A stretch of 64,000 bases of DNA from Paragonimus skrjabini miyazakii (GCA_014338405.1 JTDE01001048.1:77828-141827), one strand, 5' to 3'; numbered from the stretch's first letter, positions 26,301 through 41,600 are shown. Notes: generated by a model not told the origin, from the letters alone. Translations and numbers: made by a program.

Positions 26301-29300
26301 TGAACTCCGACTAGAGAAAAAACACCTACTCCTGCGCGATAGTTATCATACAGGCTGAGTTATGAAGTCACCTTCAATGTCCCATATATTTTTTCAAACA
26401 TTTTATTCCCAGTCGCCAGGATTTGTTTCATGTAAGTTCTTCATAAATACGGAATAGTTATTCCATAGTTTGCTCTATTAGTTTCAGTTTTAAGTTCAAA
26501 ACTTACTGGCAGATAATTTCAAATTACATTGTTGTCTTTGCGATCCCATGACTGGAACAGTAAACGTCGTGCGATGAGGAAAAATTTAAATTTAGGATTT
26601 GATTATGAAATATCAGATTAAAAAATTGTCTTTGTTTATGGGATACCCACATGTTCAAGCTCTAAATTTACACTAGGTTATTTGATTGAGGATTTCAAGA
26701 AACACAACTTCTTGCAGGACGAAACTGAGTGCAACCGAATGCTATGTTGGCTTTATATATAGAACTTTAAAAGCGAATGTCACTTTTCAGATCGTCACAG
26801 TCACGGGTGACATCCTTCCGGATATCTGTTAATGGTCGTGTGGCTGTGAAAGTAAATCGTGTGGTTCCGTTGAAATCTATTAGAATTAAACAATTTGTAA
26901 CCAAAACCACCGCATATGGATTGACTGATGAGCACATTTCAACCTCCCTAAATCACTTCAGTTATTTTATTAGATATATTTTTTTAAAAGAACTGAATCA
27001 AAAACTCAGAATTTTAAAACGCATATCATGCAACCTGAATTTAGTGTTTTGACGACTGTGTTGAGTAAAACAACAAGAACTAATAATCTGGATTATGCGC
27101 ATTCAATCAGAAAACGCAGATCATCCGCAACATACAAATCAGGCGTCCTGTGAATTAATTTTTTAAAAACAGTCTTCAAGGGGCTACAGAACCTTATCAA
27201 ATGCATCGAAAAATACATGAATCGTGGATTTTGCTCATTCGTGTGACTAAAGTTAACTGAACGCTCCCATACAAAATTTAATGTGACTCACCGAAATCAA
27301 ACAGAGCAAAAACTAAACGACTTTTTTGTAAGCTCATGAAGTTAGAAGTTATTTAAACCTGAGTGCAAAAGTTCTAACGAGAAAACAAAGTATAACTTTA
27401 TTTTTTCATTAGCAATAATGAGTTGCTTAAAGTAACAGTTTATAATGATATACTCTGAAAACTTTTAGAAAACCGGTGTTCTAAATGTATTATTCTCAGA
27501 GAACGCCTTCATGCATGACTTTCAGTGCAGAGTGTAATTGGTCAGCGGAATATGGACAAATTACTTTTCCGTTAATAAGAAATTGGACTTCTTCCAATGT
27601 CGTCGGCTTCTTCCGTTGGAAAGTAAAACAGGACAACTCTTCATTACCAGTACAAGATTTCATAGTTCTCTTTAACATTAGTTACTTAAAAATGCGCGTG
27701 AATTGGAAATCTGATTTTGCTATTCCACTAGCAGTATTCCGAAAATACCATCTGAAATGCGATTTCACGACACACTTATAGTTATAGGCTTGAAAGGAAC
27801 TTACTAACTCTTACATTAAACTAACGACTTTGATATTCACTTAATAATTTCTGATCAAGTAAGTAAGGATTTAACAAATATTTTTGACTGTTACTGTTCA
27901 CATTATCGTTTTTTGGGGTAAACCTAAAGTGTAATGTTTAATGTTTGAGGTACACTGAGACACTATTGGCTGGTTGCCGTCGGTGCTATTTTCAAACAAT
28001 TTCAAATAGTTTGTCATATACAGCAATTGCTATCGTTCATTTACACAAGGTTGCATTCTGAATAAAAGAAAAAATCTGTTCAACATACAGCATTTTCTGG
28101 ACTAGTAGTAAATCGGTTTTGTTCGAAGTACATTGAATACGATTTTTGCTGTTTTTATTTATTTTGTTTTATTCTGAGAAGCTTATCAGCTAGTGCACTT
28201 CATATGCAGAGGAATAACCTCAAGTTGTGACAATATTTAACGTCTAATTCCTATAAACGTTAAACTGGGAATAGTAAAGGTACATTAAAATCCGCAATCC
28301 TGGGAAATCATAACAGTTGATATTATCAATGACCGAAAGTCAATCTTATAACTTTGTGATAGCTTCAGTTGACAACATTTGTCCTTTTGTAAACAGAAAA
28401 TCAAGAGTTATGTTGGGTCACGTGTGGTACTGTTGTTGCTCAGAAGAAAACGTTTTGAACGGTTCTTGAAACAATTTGTAGATAAATATTTTAAAATCAT
28501 TGTTACCCCCCTCCTCTTAGCCAAATTCGGAGAACCATACGAACTAACGTCAGCAACAATAGCAACTACAGTGATAGACTGATTTCCTTTGTCGTTTTTG
28601 ATAAATTTGATAAATTTGAGTGCAATACTGATTCTGAGTTCCGTTTACAAATAGAGCTTTTATGGATCAAAAAATGCAAAGCGGTCAAACTCTAAAAACT
28701 TTCCTACTACTACTACTTATTTCGTCGCACCAACAATCAGCATGTGTGAAGTAAAAATGTTTCTTGTTCATTTTTTAAAATTGTCCTAACGAAGCAGTGA
28801 AAAATAAGTAAAAACGACTGAAAAGTAGTTGGTTATCTCTTCAGTCAAAGATCCTCATCTCCCAATTTCACCGCTCAAAATTTTACGTTTATTTCAAAAA
28901 ATAATCGACTTATGAACAAAAAAACAAAAAAAAACTTGTAACTGTCGCTCCTGCAATTTATTTTTTTTAAAACGGGCTTTTAAAGTCTTCTGACGTTGAA
29001 ATGGGCATCAAGAAATAAACATGATCTTCAGCATGGGCCACAGTATACCTTCATAAATAGCTTGAAAGCACGGGATGACCGAATATATGGATAAAAGCTA
29101 AGTTACAGAAAAGCCGGTACGACCCAGGTGTTTGAATGAAAAACATTTTTTTGGTGGTAACTCAAGCACTGGTGGTGTGCATAAACCACCAATGCGCAGA
29201 ATAAATTTTACAAAATTCAGGCGGCTTGTATATTATTGTCACAAATTACTTACTTAGCATTTATTTGGTTTCCATTGTCACCTTCTTTTCTCCCCTAATT

Positions 29301-31280
29301 ATCATTTGGTCGTCAGACGGCACTTTTCTAAAACGTTTTGCCACCAATTCACTGGGATTAAACTCACTGGTATTTAGTGCATTATATGGTAATCCGAAGG
29401 AAATTGCAGATGGTTAATTTCCGAAATGTGCTACAGTAATGTTAGGAGTTGGGAGGCACATAAAACTTAAAAGAAACAAGCGATGAAAATGTTTGTTACT
29501 GATGAATAGCTTTGAAAGATTGTATTTCATGGACAACACTGAAGGCAACTGGAAAGGAATGATGTATTCCATAACAGATTTACGTGAGACGTCTGAAAGT
29601 GAAAAAAATATGACAGAACCAATGGAATGGTTGTGAAAGCAAAGAGGGACTTCTTTTAAAAATTGTGATTTTCGCAGTAGGAAGACACAAGTGAGGAATT
29701 CTCAAGAAGGGTTGTGTGAAATTTAAAGAACAACCAGGTCCTTAATCATCAACTAACAGAAAGGTTTTGATGAATACATATCGGCTGTATTAACAAAAAT
29801 CTGTGAGATTAGTATTCGGGTAATTGAAAGGTAAACCACTTGTTTTGGAGGCAGCTACCAATCTTTATTTTAGCAGACCCATAAGGAAACTCTCCGGACA
29901 GCATTTCCTGAAAAAGACGTTTCTCGAGTCTTGTCAGATGAAATCCAAAGAGCGTATGCATTGCCAAACGGATGGTCATCAAAATACATAGTTGCTCTTC
30001 ACACACTACTTTGACAGTGAACCTTTCATTCACTGTTTGCGCACGGGCTACGTATTACCCTTTTGCATCTGATCTAGCAGAAAAATTCTCAAGCTCACAG
30101 TTTCGATATCTGGTTCTTGTCAAATCCAGGCTGTCTCAGTCTATTTCCACCTGAGTGACATAATGTGTCAATTCTTAGCAGCTAAGATTATGGTGAGCGT
30201 CACATGTCTTTTTAGAGACTATACGTCATTCAGCAGCAAGTTAGCTTGGTTCAAGCTTTGTATTCACTTTGGCTAGCTTCAGGTTGTTATTTCAAATAAT
30301 TCTTATCATTTTATTCTGTTACACTTGATATTACTTATACATTTCCGGTTGTTAGTAACGTTGTTCGTGTTGCTGGCGGATGTGGAACGTGAGCACACAA
30401 GCACCGCGTTTTTTTTGCGCTGCTGGTCGACCGATAGAAGTAAGAAGACTATCCAGTCGTGTATATTGACTTGTCAAATTTCTCTTGTGCAGAACAAGCC
30501 GTTTGCAGCGAGTAGACTCCAAGGAAGCCCAATTGGTCAAGCTCTGGATATCAGAGTGGGGGCCAAACGGAGAGTAGTAAAGGAATGCCCAGAGGATAGA
30601 TACAGTCGACAACTGATAGTGGTGAGGAGGAGTGTTAAACGATGAGCACGAGCTGGGAAACGGTTATTGCAGGTTGGAACATCTGCAGCAAACAAAAATG
30701 ACAGCTTATAACGAGAAAACTTATGGTGAAAAATAACGAATAGTCGTTTGATATTTCTGTTAACTGCAAACAGCTTGTTCTTGTCAAAACGTTTATCGTG
30801 CGATTATGTTTGTAGGTTTTCCAGAGAAATATCATTATTTCGGAATACAAATATCCGGCGATTGAAGGTAGCTACAGATCCGTGAACTGTGAGAACGATG
30901 TAAATTGGTAACACAATCTACATCCAAATCACCACTCTTTTATGTGAAAGTAACAGTTACATGCAAAACTTCAAAATATATGATATGTTTAAACTGAATT
31001 AGGTGTTACCAGTCCATTAGTTGTCATTCAAAGCGTCTTCCAGTAAACTTTATGAGACACATCTATAAGTGTACAGAAACATATCCAATCATCTTAATAC
31101 TTAAGTAACAATAATCACTTACATTTTGATAACTATTCATGAGCCTAAGCACCACCAGTTGTGCTGTTTGTTGACTTGTGTGTGGTTGTAGTTCTGATTT
31201 ACTAATCTACGACCGACCAAAACCAAGCGAAGGCCGTTATGGCAAGTTTATATAAATAGTGTGTTTTATAGTTAAATCTT
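23329..31280. other. Long unassigned region
   Basis: About 8 kb of AT-rich sequence. A frame stays open from about 23309 to 23696 plus (about 129 codons) with no recognisable content. Open frames on both strands at 30325-30645 (up to 106 codons) lie in a locally GC-richer patch but show no domain. An A-rich run sits at 28917-28936. No RNA gene or repeat array was seen. Confidence 0.35.
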
Positions 31281-32673
31281 TCGCCTATGATGTTACCAGA
31301 AAGCCATAAACTTGACTGGAGAAGACCGTATGAAGTTTCGTAAAACACGAATTTCTGAATGTGTTAGCAATGTGCCATGCAAACTGCCAACGTTCGGAAG
31401 GACATCGCAGTGCATTCGATGAAAAATGCGTTTGTGTTCGTCGATTCTATTCGGTCGCTGAATATGGAAAACAATGTGTTTTCCCCCGGTGTTTTCTCTC
31501 TGTTGAAGAACGTACCACTTGTGGAAACCATTGACTACATCGGTGAGTATATTCGTTCCGAAGCTTTAAATGTGGACTTATCTGTGGACACGCTCAAGAA
31601 ACTGATATTAACGTGCAAGCAGAATGTACAATTTCAGATTGATGTGAAAAGCTACCGTCAGGAGGATGGCGTTGCAATGGCGTCACCATTAGGCCCACTG
31701 TTGACAGATATCTTCATGGCAATGTTAGAAAGAACTACGCTTCGTGGACTTATTGACAATAGCCCTCTCTCCAAGAGGTACGTGGACGATATCATCTGTG
31801 TAGTTGGCGAAGCTGTGGATATGAATAGCCTACTTGCTGTGGCAAACACAGCAGACAAATATCTCAACTTTACACTTGAGGCCGAGAATAATGGACAAAT
31901 ATCATTCTTGGATGTGGCACCGAGTTGTTGTGCAGACGGTTCAGTTCAGAGGGGTATTCTCAGGAATGGGACTTGGAACGGCCAGTATACTCACTTTCTC
32001 AGTTACGTACCCCATGAGAAAGAAGAGAAACCCCGTTCGCAGTTTAACATACAGAGCTATGCGGATATGCACTAGTGACGTGATTGATGCATAACTGGTG
32101 TTTTTACGGCGGATATTCGCAGAGAACGTCTATCCTATAAACTTCGTAGATAGATATATGAAACTGAGAGAACCGAAATTTAAGCTCCCATCTGTGGAAA
32201 AGAATTTGGTTTACATGACGCCAGAATACAAATGCGAGACATTGGCTGAACTGGTGACCCGTAGAATCAGTAACGCAACTGAAAAGACCTACGGTGCAGC
32301 ACAACTGCGAATCTAGTTCAGATCCGATTCGGTGGTCCACGTATAACTCAAAGATACGTTGCCTTAATGTGTAACCCCATTTTGTGTTTACTCTTTCACA
32401 TACTCCTGTGGAGCAGGCTACGTCGGTCGCATAAAAAGACGCCTTTCTCAAAGAATACGTGAACACCACCCCACATGACTGACTAGGGGCGAGGTGAAGT
32501 CGATTTCGAGTGCAATCCTGACGAACCTTGTTGACTCAGGACACCAAGTCTCACCTGGAGTAGCTTTCCAGCCAGTTTACCACTTGCCCTGTCATCAATC
32601 CAGACGAGTCAAATTTCGTGTTCCGGCCATCGCGCAGGCAATCGGAATTCAGTTGCGCAATCCATAGTCGTGC
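31281..32673 (+). pseudogene. Decayed Penelope-like retroelement: RT plus GIY-YIG
   Basis: Penelope-like elements encode one protein, a reverse transcriptase fused to a C-terminal GIY-YIG endonuclease, used to copy the element RNA at a nicked target. Landmarks appear in order but in different frames. LPESHK with flanking residues at about 31293-31310 matches the PLE signature LPK.HK. ISECVSNVP follows in another frame. VFSLLKNVPLVETIDYI is RT motif A with its catalytic Asp lost; DGVAMASPLGPLLTDIFM is motif B; KRYVDDII is motif C, intact; ISFLDV comes next. The frame shifts at about 31.38 and 32.03 kb. From 32098 one frame runs on through the GIY-YIG motif (SCGAGYVGR..RRLSQRIREH, about 32403-32468), broken by TAG, TAA, TAA and TGA codons, and ends at 32673. 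It is dead, and its sequence differs clearly from the copies at 42 and 58-60 kb, so it is a separate, older PLE family. Confidence 0.85.
31281..32673 (+). mobile_element. Penelope-like element, ancient copy, limits uncertain
   Basis: Limits follow the coding homology only. Terminal repeats and a hammerhead motif were looked for in the flanks (31.1-31.3 and 32.7-33.3 kb) and not recognised, so true ends may extend further. Confidence 0.7.
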
Positions 32674-35600
32674 GCTCTTGGGAAATGTTTACAGACCCTA
32701 CGGTTACCATGGCCTCCAGTTACTGACTCGACATCTCCGCAGGTCAATTTTGTCACCTAATTGTCTTTCCAATTCACAACCGCGTGATGTAATTATGTGA
32801 CTAATTGCTTTTGATTTTGATCGCTTGACAACCATGATGATATACAATGCTATGTAATTGGCTCGACGATGAATAACTGAAAACAGACTGTTCGCCAAAA
32901 CACTTTTTCACAACAGTTTTTAGTTAGAGAAAACCGAATCCAGTGCGGACAACAATATCCAAGTCGCGACTGATGTGTAGGAGAAGTCTTGTGATAATTA
33001 TGGCTAATCAGGGTGCTGAAGGCCTTTTTTCAACACTACTGTTCAATTCCTTCCGGCTGTTCGCTACTCAGTTATCCCTTTCAGTTGTATACAGAAACAT
33101 AAAACTGGATCAGACATACAAAAGAAGTGGCTGGTATCGGCGTTGTGTGGCAAAGTCTGCTATATTTTATGGTTTTGACGCGATGAGTTAGTGACGTTTC
33201 TCAGCCACTTCACTGGCTGCACAGTTTCCGTTAAATCTTCCAATGGAAAATTAATAAGGAACATACTCACATCAAACTCAATTCCAACGAACATAATGAA
33301 TGTGAGACATAAACTCACTTCCTCACCGTCAGACTCATGCTATTATATGTAGTTCCAAATTATAACTGTTAGGATCACAATTGTCTTCAGCCAGTGAAAG
33401 GCTACTCAACTGATCAGTGATTCCAAGGAGTTGTTTATTGCCGGACATGCTTACATCATTTATAACCACATAGTATAAGTTCGTTTTTCTGTGAGTGGAG
33501 TAGTGATGGATTTCTCAGTGTTCACTGATGAACCGGACTTTTGTTACAGCTTTCGTCATGTACATTGTTGAAAACCGTTATTACAGTTTAAGCTTCTTAA
33601 TGTTGACCGTTGCACTCAGACAACCACTAGCTATTAGACACGTCACAAGTCACGAGAACATGTTGCCTCATGTTGGGTAGTGCATCTCAGTAAAAGCGCA
33701 TTATAAATACATTTTAGTACTGTAAGTACATTATACATCAATGCTAGGTTCATATAGTTTCAGACTAATTTTGGCAGCTAAAATCTCAGTTTTCATTGCG
33801 TTTTTACTATTCCATAATCCGTACGAGACACACAACGAGATTCATTGTGCTAACTCGTGTTACTCCCGACAAAAGTTATATAACCAATGCGGTAACTATT
33901 CCTTGGAACAGCGTATTTTTATGAATAGTACGTTTTGCAAAGCACGGTAAAGTCACATGTCCTCGGGGATTTTGTCAAGCAAAAAGATATTTTGCAGGCA
34001 ACCTGTCACGCGTACTTGCACTCCAAATTCACTACTACGATTACGCAAAGTGGGTCTCAATTCGTCTATAAATGCTGTCCAATTATATATGACACCAAAA
34101 ATGTATACAGTTTAACCAAACAGTCCACAGCTGTTTCCGTCTGCTTCTCCGTCAAAAGGGACACTGGTATGCTACGTCTGGGTGCCAAATAATAGTCATC
34201 AAAACGTGCGTAACAATGTCAACAGTTTATCGCGTTTAATTTAACTGATGTCGTAAGTACTCTGTCGTCACTAGTAATGGTTACTTTCGACCAACCACCC
34301 GTAGAAGACGGAAAGATTTAGACATGCTTCTTTGAGCGCGTCGTCCACGAAAGTACAACCCTCCTGTTAACATTCAATATAGTTATTCTAAATCTAACTC
34401 GTCATTTTTCTGTGCTGCACATGCCAAGGCGTTACTAGAATTTGTATCATTGCATACAGCTAAAAGCGAAATGCAGACTAGATACTTTGTGGTCCTGTTA
34501 AACACTGATCGTTTATGTCTACTCAGTAAGACCACGTACTAGCTGACTCATTTGCTTCGTCCATAGTAGACTAACCGTATCAATCCAATGGAATGCTGAG
34601 AGCAATCCCGGTAAGTAACCACTTGATATTTATGGTCAGTGGGTCTAAAAAAAGATTGGCTTTTTCTGTTTGCACTAATGTACTTCTAATCAGGGGTTGT
34701 TTTGTGGTCTAACACGTATGAAGGCAGTCCAGTAAGTAAGTGCTTCAGAACATCAAGACGAGCATCAAACAACTTGCTAGGCTTAATTTTGTCAAGTATA
34801 ATTCAAAACTATCTGGTCCTCTGAGGATGTGCAAAAAATAGGGTTGGAGGTGAAGTGTGAACGACGAGTACACCGAAATAACCGGATCAATAAGTCCCAC
34901 GCTTTATGCCTGCCTAGTAAAACTAAAGTTCAGGAACTTTAATCTACCACTGGTCTCTTCCTAGACTATCTACCGATCAAGGGTGAATCTTCCGTTTGTA
35001 CCAATTTTTGAAATGGAGATTCTTTGGTTGGACCTAGACGCGGTAGAACCGACATGTGAATTCGCAGTATAGAAGGTGGTAATCGCAAGCTCAAAACACT
35101 TGGTTCTTTGAACGGAAAAAAGTAGATTTTCCCGTTCAAATTTCGTTCACTATCAATTATATATAATGAAAACAGCGGGAAACTGGCATGCACCTTTTGC
35201 TAGAAGACATGTTTCATAATTGCATACCAGCATCAAATTAGAACGTTTAACGTACACAGGGGTGGTATATATAGTTTTGACTGTATAATGTTTTTAGTAT
35301 TCAACTGAACTGGTTTGGCATTAATGGATAAAAATGTGCCATCCGATAACGATACACACAAAACAAACTGAATTGCATTACGAGACTGAAAAACAAACTA
35401 CGGCCTACTTTTTCCAATGTATTTTAGTTCATTTAATTTGCTCAAGAGCAGGGTGAGTCAGCGATTTAAAAAACATTCAGTAAAATCCGTTCAGTTATTT
35501 ACCGTAGGTGATGTTTACGGGTAGAGAACTCATTTTGCAATGTGATGTTCTACAAAATATAGATCTTGACATGTTTTAGTGGCACTCCACTAAAATCTAA

Positions 35601-38600
35601 CTTACCTAAGATATAAACCAAGTGGGACAATATAACTTAACAGCATATCAATTTATAACTCATTCTGATGAGTACATAACAAAAGAGCGTGAATTGTTTG
35701 CGGAATCCTGCTTTGGCAGGTATTTTTCTGGTTTATTTTGTTGACCCCATGTGACACAGATGATTGGATGGGTAACTGCGTCCAACTATGAAGTTTCAGA
35801 ATTGCCGGTGTGACTTCGTAGCTCAGATCGTAGGGCAACTTTTTGTTACTGGTTCGACTGCAACTGAGGTATAGATTGTTTATCCTTGTTTTTTAATAAA
35901 TTATGGAGCCTACCACCATACTTCTTATTAATGAGATCCAAAAAACGTTTAGTCACCTCCAGCTCAAACGGGGATGACACGATAAACTCTAAAAGAGTGG
36001 TTAGTTTCATGTAACAGACATCTTGGGGGACAAAAACGGAAACGAACCTGAAGTTGACAGCTTATCAAGAAGGTAAAATGACTATTTTGAATAGAAGGAT
36101 ATGGGGAGGGGAGGAGTCAGCGAACGACATTGAAACTTTGTGTTGGATACATTAATTTTCAGTGAACTGAGAGAACACTGTTGTTAGGATTTGTGTATGG
36201 AATAAACAGCATGGTTAGCGTCCAGTTGGAGTGACTCTTTGAGGAGCTGGACTGCTCTTAGCATCACTAGTAAAGGCTAATTTGGTTTGCTTATAAGGAA
36301 ACAATGTACATCGTCCTATGTATCCAAATCTCAGTTTGTGAAAGACGAACCGATAAAGGCCTCTTTTTTCATATCACATGTTCTACTGAAAATGTGGATG
36401 GATAAATAAAATACATTTTGAAAATATACATAATTTTCATCACCATAAATTTTGTGACCAAAATCGTCGCAGTTGACTGTGCTTTAAACTATACCGCAAA
36501 CATCATGAAGCGCTTGCAAACAGTCTTTCTGTAAAAGTAAAAAATTAGGTTTCAAAGAGTATGTCAGCATCTTCCATACTCTTGACAGCCATGCATATCG
36601 AACTTCTTTTCGTTGAACAGATGCATACGTTCAAGTTAAGACGACCGAAAGACGCTAGTATACACTAACAGTAAACCGTTCAGGGTGTGTCCACTAGTGG
36701 TGACAGTTGACAGATTCGTCGTTCAATAACTCAACATAATTATCCTTATAACGTTTTCTGTTGAATCACCGAAAGCAAACGCTGGTTGTAGGTATAGAAA
36801 ATCTAGCCCTTCGCTAAGTACCCATCAAAGGACTGTGTGCGTAGTTCCGTGGGGCAGACTTTCAGGTTATCTCCCACCTATTTTTGCTCATAATTAAACA
36901 TTTGCGCCATAGGAAACGACTGACAGCACATATTGATATAAATCGTTTATTAATCTGTCACAGACTCAAACGTACTTGATTTGGGCCCGTTACACTTTAC
37001 GTTAGGTTGCCTGGAGATACTAAAGCTAACCCTCTTTTATTGATTATGTCTTCCCCAGAGATCAAGATGAATCGTCGTACTACCTTGGGTCATCAGTACA
37101 ACAACCCGGCACCCATGTCTCGGTCTGCACAGGATGACATGTTCAAGCGCTAGTGCAACCCATTCAGTACACGGGCAAGTAATCTCATTGAAGTATTTGA
37201 GGGTAGAAAAAATGATCAATCACAATAAGATCATAAAGGATTTTTTGAACTAATTGGAGTGATTCAGTTTATTAACTCCTAGAATGTCATTATGACACAA
37301 CGAATTTATAGTTGGTTTGAGGAGTAGTGACCTTAGCCGACTGTGCAAAATAAGCGAACACTTGTGCATAACGTTGTAAAGTATCCACGGATGCTGTGCG
37401 GTTTTATGATTGTCTGTTTAGCCAGAGTACTGTAACAGGTCCACTGGAGGGGTCAAAAGAAAAAATGGTGCGTATTTCTCGTGGGTCAGCCAGATTTGAA
37501 CGACCTTGCTTATGGTCCGCTTTTCTTGTTTGGCCGAGCAACGGCTAACCGTACCGAACTTTTAATAACAGTTCAAGCGAAACACAGAATGAAATAAACG
37601 TCATGAGTTGGACCAATTAATCACACGAGTGAATCAGTCAAATCCCAGTACTCACAAGTTGAATCAGACACATCACGCTGCCGAGACCTGTCCAGCGTGA
37701 GAGTTGTGGGAATATTTCGAATGCACGGTAGACAATCATGAACAGACAAACTGCTTGCCACGGTTAGGTAAAGCTGATCAACGCTCACACGTAAACCGTA
37801 TTTCCAAACTGGTGTGATGTTAACTGTCATCATTGTTCGGAACAATCATGTGAGGGACCACATGACTGACCCTAGTCCAACTAGATATCAGAACGCCTGA
37901 CAGTGACAAAACTCGAAACATCGGGGGATGTTTCATGTCCGGTTACAACGTTGGCGGTGAAACGCCTAAAAGTCCAGTAATTCTCATACGGAAAGTTTAG
38001 CTGGACCAGACAACCACATGTGAATGGTTGCCGACCGAAGACTAGGTTTTCCCTGAAGGGGAAATTTACCGAAACTCTGCTATTTTCTGTCCACTAATTT
38101 ACAATAGCTTTCGACGATAGATTAAAGCTAACAACGGCCGAGTAAATGCAAACTCGTTAGCTTATACTACGAGTTATATCACAATTCAGTATCACTCCGT
38201 TGGTCACTGGCACACACAGATTCTCATTCGTGTTCAAAACTGTTCACTGTTGTTCTCTTCTTACCAGTCTTGTGCATGTTCTTATACACTCAGTGTTAAC
38301 TTCCCCCACTCGGTATGTGCACGAGGCTTGGGTGAAACTGACGACCAATTAAAGCCAAAGGCTGTTTCATGGACATGAGCAAAATGTGAGGTGGAATACG
38401 GCACGATTGCATATGGAACAGTTTCACACACTACAATCTACAATTTGGCATAACTAAACAAGTCGAATGCAACAGATGAGTTTAAAATGACCTGAAGTCA
38501 TCCAGTACGTCAGCATATGTACTTCTGTCTACAAGAACGAAATAGGCTCCTTCTTCGGACTTCACAGGAAGAGTATAGGCTCAAGTACTGCTGCATTGCT

Positions 38601-41600
38601 GTCACTCCAATTGATGTCTGACTAGACTAGTTTCAATAGCTGGTTTTCTCCAACCATCATTCTGTTCAGTGATCATAGATCACATAAGTTTTTTCATACC
38701 GAGCCACAGAACCTTGTGAGTACGGGTCAACTAAGCGTAACGGAGAGACGGCATCTACGGTCGTCTGTTGTTTGTTTGACGCGCATACAATAAGCTTTTT
38801 CATGGCCTTCCCGCCGGAACTTTCTATCTGTTGACCCACCTGTTACACGGCGGACCGTTTCCTCTGGTATGTATTTGCTTTTATAATGAAAATCTCACAT
38901 TCACGCTGGTGTTTCCAATAGGAAACGAATTTACTGTTGCATGCCCCACAGAACTGTCTTGTGGCTAACTTTTGGTAAGTTTTTTGAGTTGGCATTCTAG
39001 CTGATGTACGGTAGACAATTCTAAAATGTTTTCGTTGCAAAATTGAAATCAGTACATACGTATCTGTTTTGTCTCTTCTAATAATCTCAAAGGATTACTT
39101 GTAAATCATCATAATGATTAATAATATCATTCATGTGTATGACTTGGCACCATGCAACGATGTTAAATTGTTGACACTATCAAAATTTGTTTGAGAACAA
39201 ATTTCCACTGTAGTAGACGTTGCTTTGAAAAGATAGGTTTTATAACCAATGAAAAATAATATCGGTGAATGGTTCGGCGCTGATTTTGCAACATACAAAA
39301 CATATTCACCTAACTAACCAAAGTCGGTTGGACTATGTTTTGCGACCCCACCTTACTAAGCATCACTAGACTAGGATTTTATGCCTAGTCATTTTTTGTC
39401 TAATCGGTTAGTGCATGCTAAATGAACATATGTGGCTAACCAGCTTGAAACACAGAAAGCACATGTCATTCTTGCGAAACATTACTAAAATGTATGCATA
39501 CATGCATTCCTGTGTTGATTTGACCACACGCAGTTTTGCAGGCAAATCGATTATCCACTAGGTGTTCCACTAGTGCCGAAAAAGCGTAAGTTTCCTTAAG
39601 ATTTTGTCATAAAAGCTTCTCAGAGGATAGATCAAATTTTGTGATCATGACAATTTGCCAACAGCTTTTTGGTAAACATATCTTCTATTTTGTACCTCGA
39701 AGTAACCCACAGGACAACAGACTTTCCAGGGAACAAAATCACCATTGTTTTCAATAGGAAATTATTATTGTTGTTTGAAGTATTTGTTAGGAGTAGTTGT
39801 ATCGACGGTACAATATTGTTTTCTGAAGCGTTACTCAGTCCCCGTTTCACATTAGAATATAAAATGCTTTAAAAAACCTCACGGCGAACAATAAAAATTG
39901 CGTAAGTTGGGAATCAACTGTGCAATTACAATAGAGCGGAATATGTTCCTTTTTCTTACACTGGTTAACATTTTTTGCTTAAAGCAGACTAATGCTAGAA
40001 ACGGGTTTCCAAGAAATCTTCCCATACTTTTGAATTGACTTGAATTTCTCACCTTTGTAAGTTGATCACGTCAAGGTAATGCTGACTATAACTTTCCTCG
40101 GATCTACAATCCACGGTGTTGACCACCAAATTTTTGCATCATTTCAATGTGATTGATTCGCAGGCGTTTTGTTTAAATACACTCGGGTTAACGAAGTCAC
40201 GTTCGTCTACACTATATTAGCGTCTGTCATAACTTGTTCATCAGTTTATAACACGTTACTTGCTATTATGAGGTTGGGTTCATACTCGTGGATAGGGGTA
40301 TGTACTTCGGATGTTTGTAAAGCGCAATACAAACTTTACGTACATGTTTCATCTACTTCTTTTATTCAGACAGCAGCTACCAAAAGTAACAAGTATCGAT
40401 CATCATGTTCATTTCGCTTTTGACACGACTTCGTTATTTGAGTGGTTGAGGGTGAACTACGATAACGACAAAAATACCGGCGTGAAAATAAGAATCGTAG
40501 AGAGATGGAGGTAACGGCCAACAAGGAAATTAGCTGGACAGTAACGGATCAACCTGATTCGGTTACACACTGCATCTCAACACAAAGCTTACCACAATGA
40601 CAAACGAGAATTAAGCGGACCAAGTGCTACGAACCGTTAATCATGCAGACAGATATTCCGACCATGGATTTACATTCATTAAAGTCTCCTGAAATTTTTC
40701 AATCACTATCGAAAGGCGTCGCATCATGCAGGTGTGACCCAAGTTGAACTACACACACTAATGGGTTAGTCGGCTGTCGTTGTTTCCTGGCCATTTCCTG
40801 TAAGCGCACACGTTGAGCAGAAAAAGCGGACGATTATAAATAAGTTTTGAAAGTACAAACGAGAAGGTTAGGTGGGTGAAATTTTGCAGCCTTTGCTTCC
40901 ACAATAAACCAGCAATTGTACAGCTGAGGTAAGATACTTACAGTTGAGTGATCCAGGTCACCAATGACAAAACATCCACATCTTTTCTCACCGCAGAGTA
41001 AAAACACATCCATCATTATATATTGCTGCACGATTAATTTGTGTCAGTTTCCTCTAACTTCCCTGACCTCATTGAAAACTAAATATCGCCTTCTAAGTAT
41101 TCATCTTTCTTATCAAGGTGACATAATTATAACCGTCATCTTTTAGTAGTTACTGAAGCAGTGACGAACTCCTATCCAAAGATGCATTGGTCTACCGTGT
41201 AACTACAGGCAATATACAGACAAACCACAAATGTTACAACAACTTCTCAGAAAACGAATAAAATTGCAGGCTGAAACAGGTTCCATCCATCGCACAAAGT
41301 TCAGGTTAACTAATTTTCATGGTATTAGTCCATTAACTGAGATTGTTACTGCATGTGTTTATGCAGGTGTACTGTATGCCCCGCCATCTGTCGATCAATA
41401 AAAGCCAAACCGGAAATGTGTACATTTCCCTAAACACCATTTTTCTGAAACTTTCCAATTTTCTTCGTTTTAGTTGTGTATGACTTCTCATCTGCCAAAC
41501 ATAGGTTGTCCAGCAGTATCTGTCCTAGTTTTGTTATACTTCCACAATCACCCAATTCAACAACTCTATCTTTATATTGCGGATCAAAAACGTTTCGATG

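Noticed and set aside
30325..30645. Overlapping open frames on both strands (up to 106 codons) in a GC-richer patch
   Set aside because: Read in both directions for retroelement, integrase and transposase motifs. None was recognised, and no splice sites frame it.
37621..37845. Minus-strand frame ending at a donor-like ACTT|GTGAGT as a coding exon
   Set aside because: No usable acceptor in frame upstream and no recognisable domain; single donor-like sites are common by chance.
38052..38094. Second hammerhead-like arrangement (CTGAAGG, a GG/CC stem, GAAAC ... GTC)
   Set aside because: Core position 9 is G instead of A, stem III has only two pairs around a long loop, and helix I does not form.
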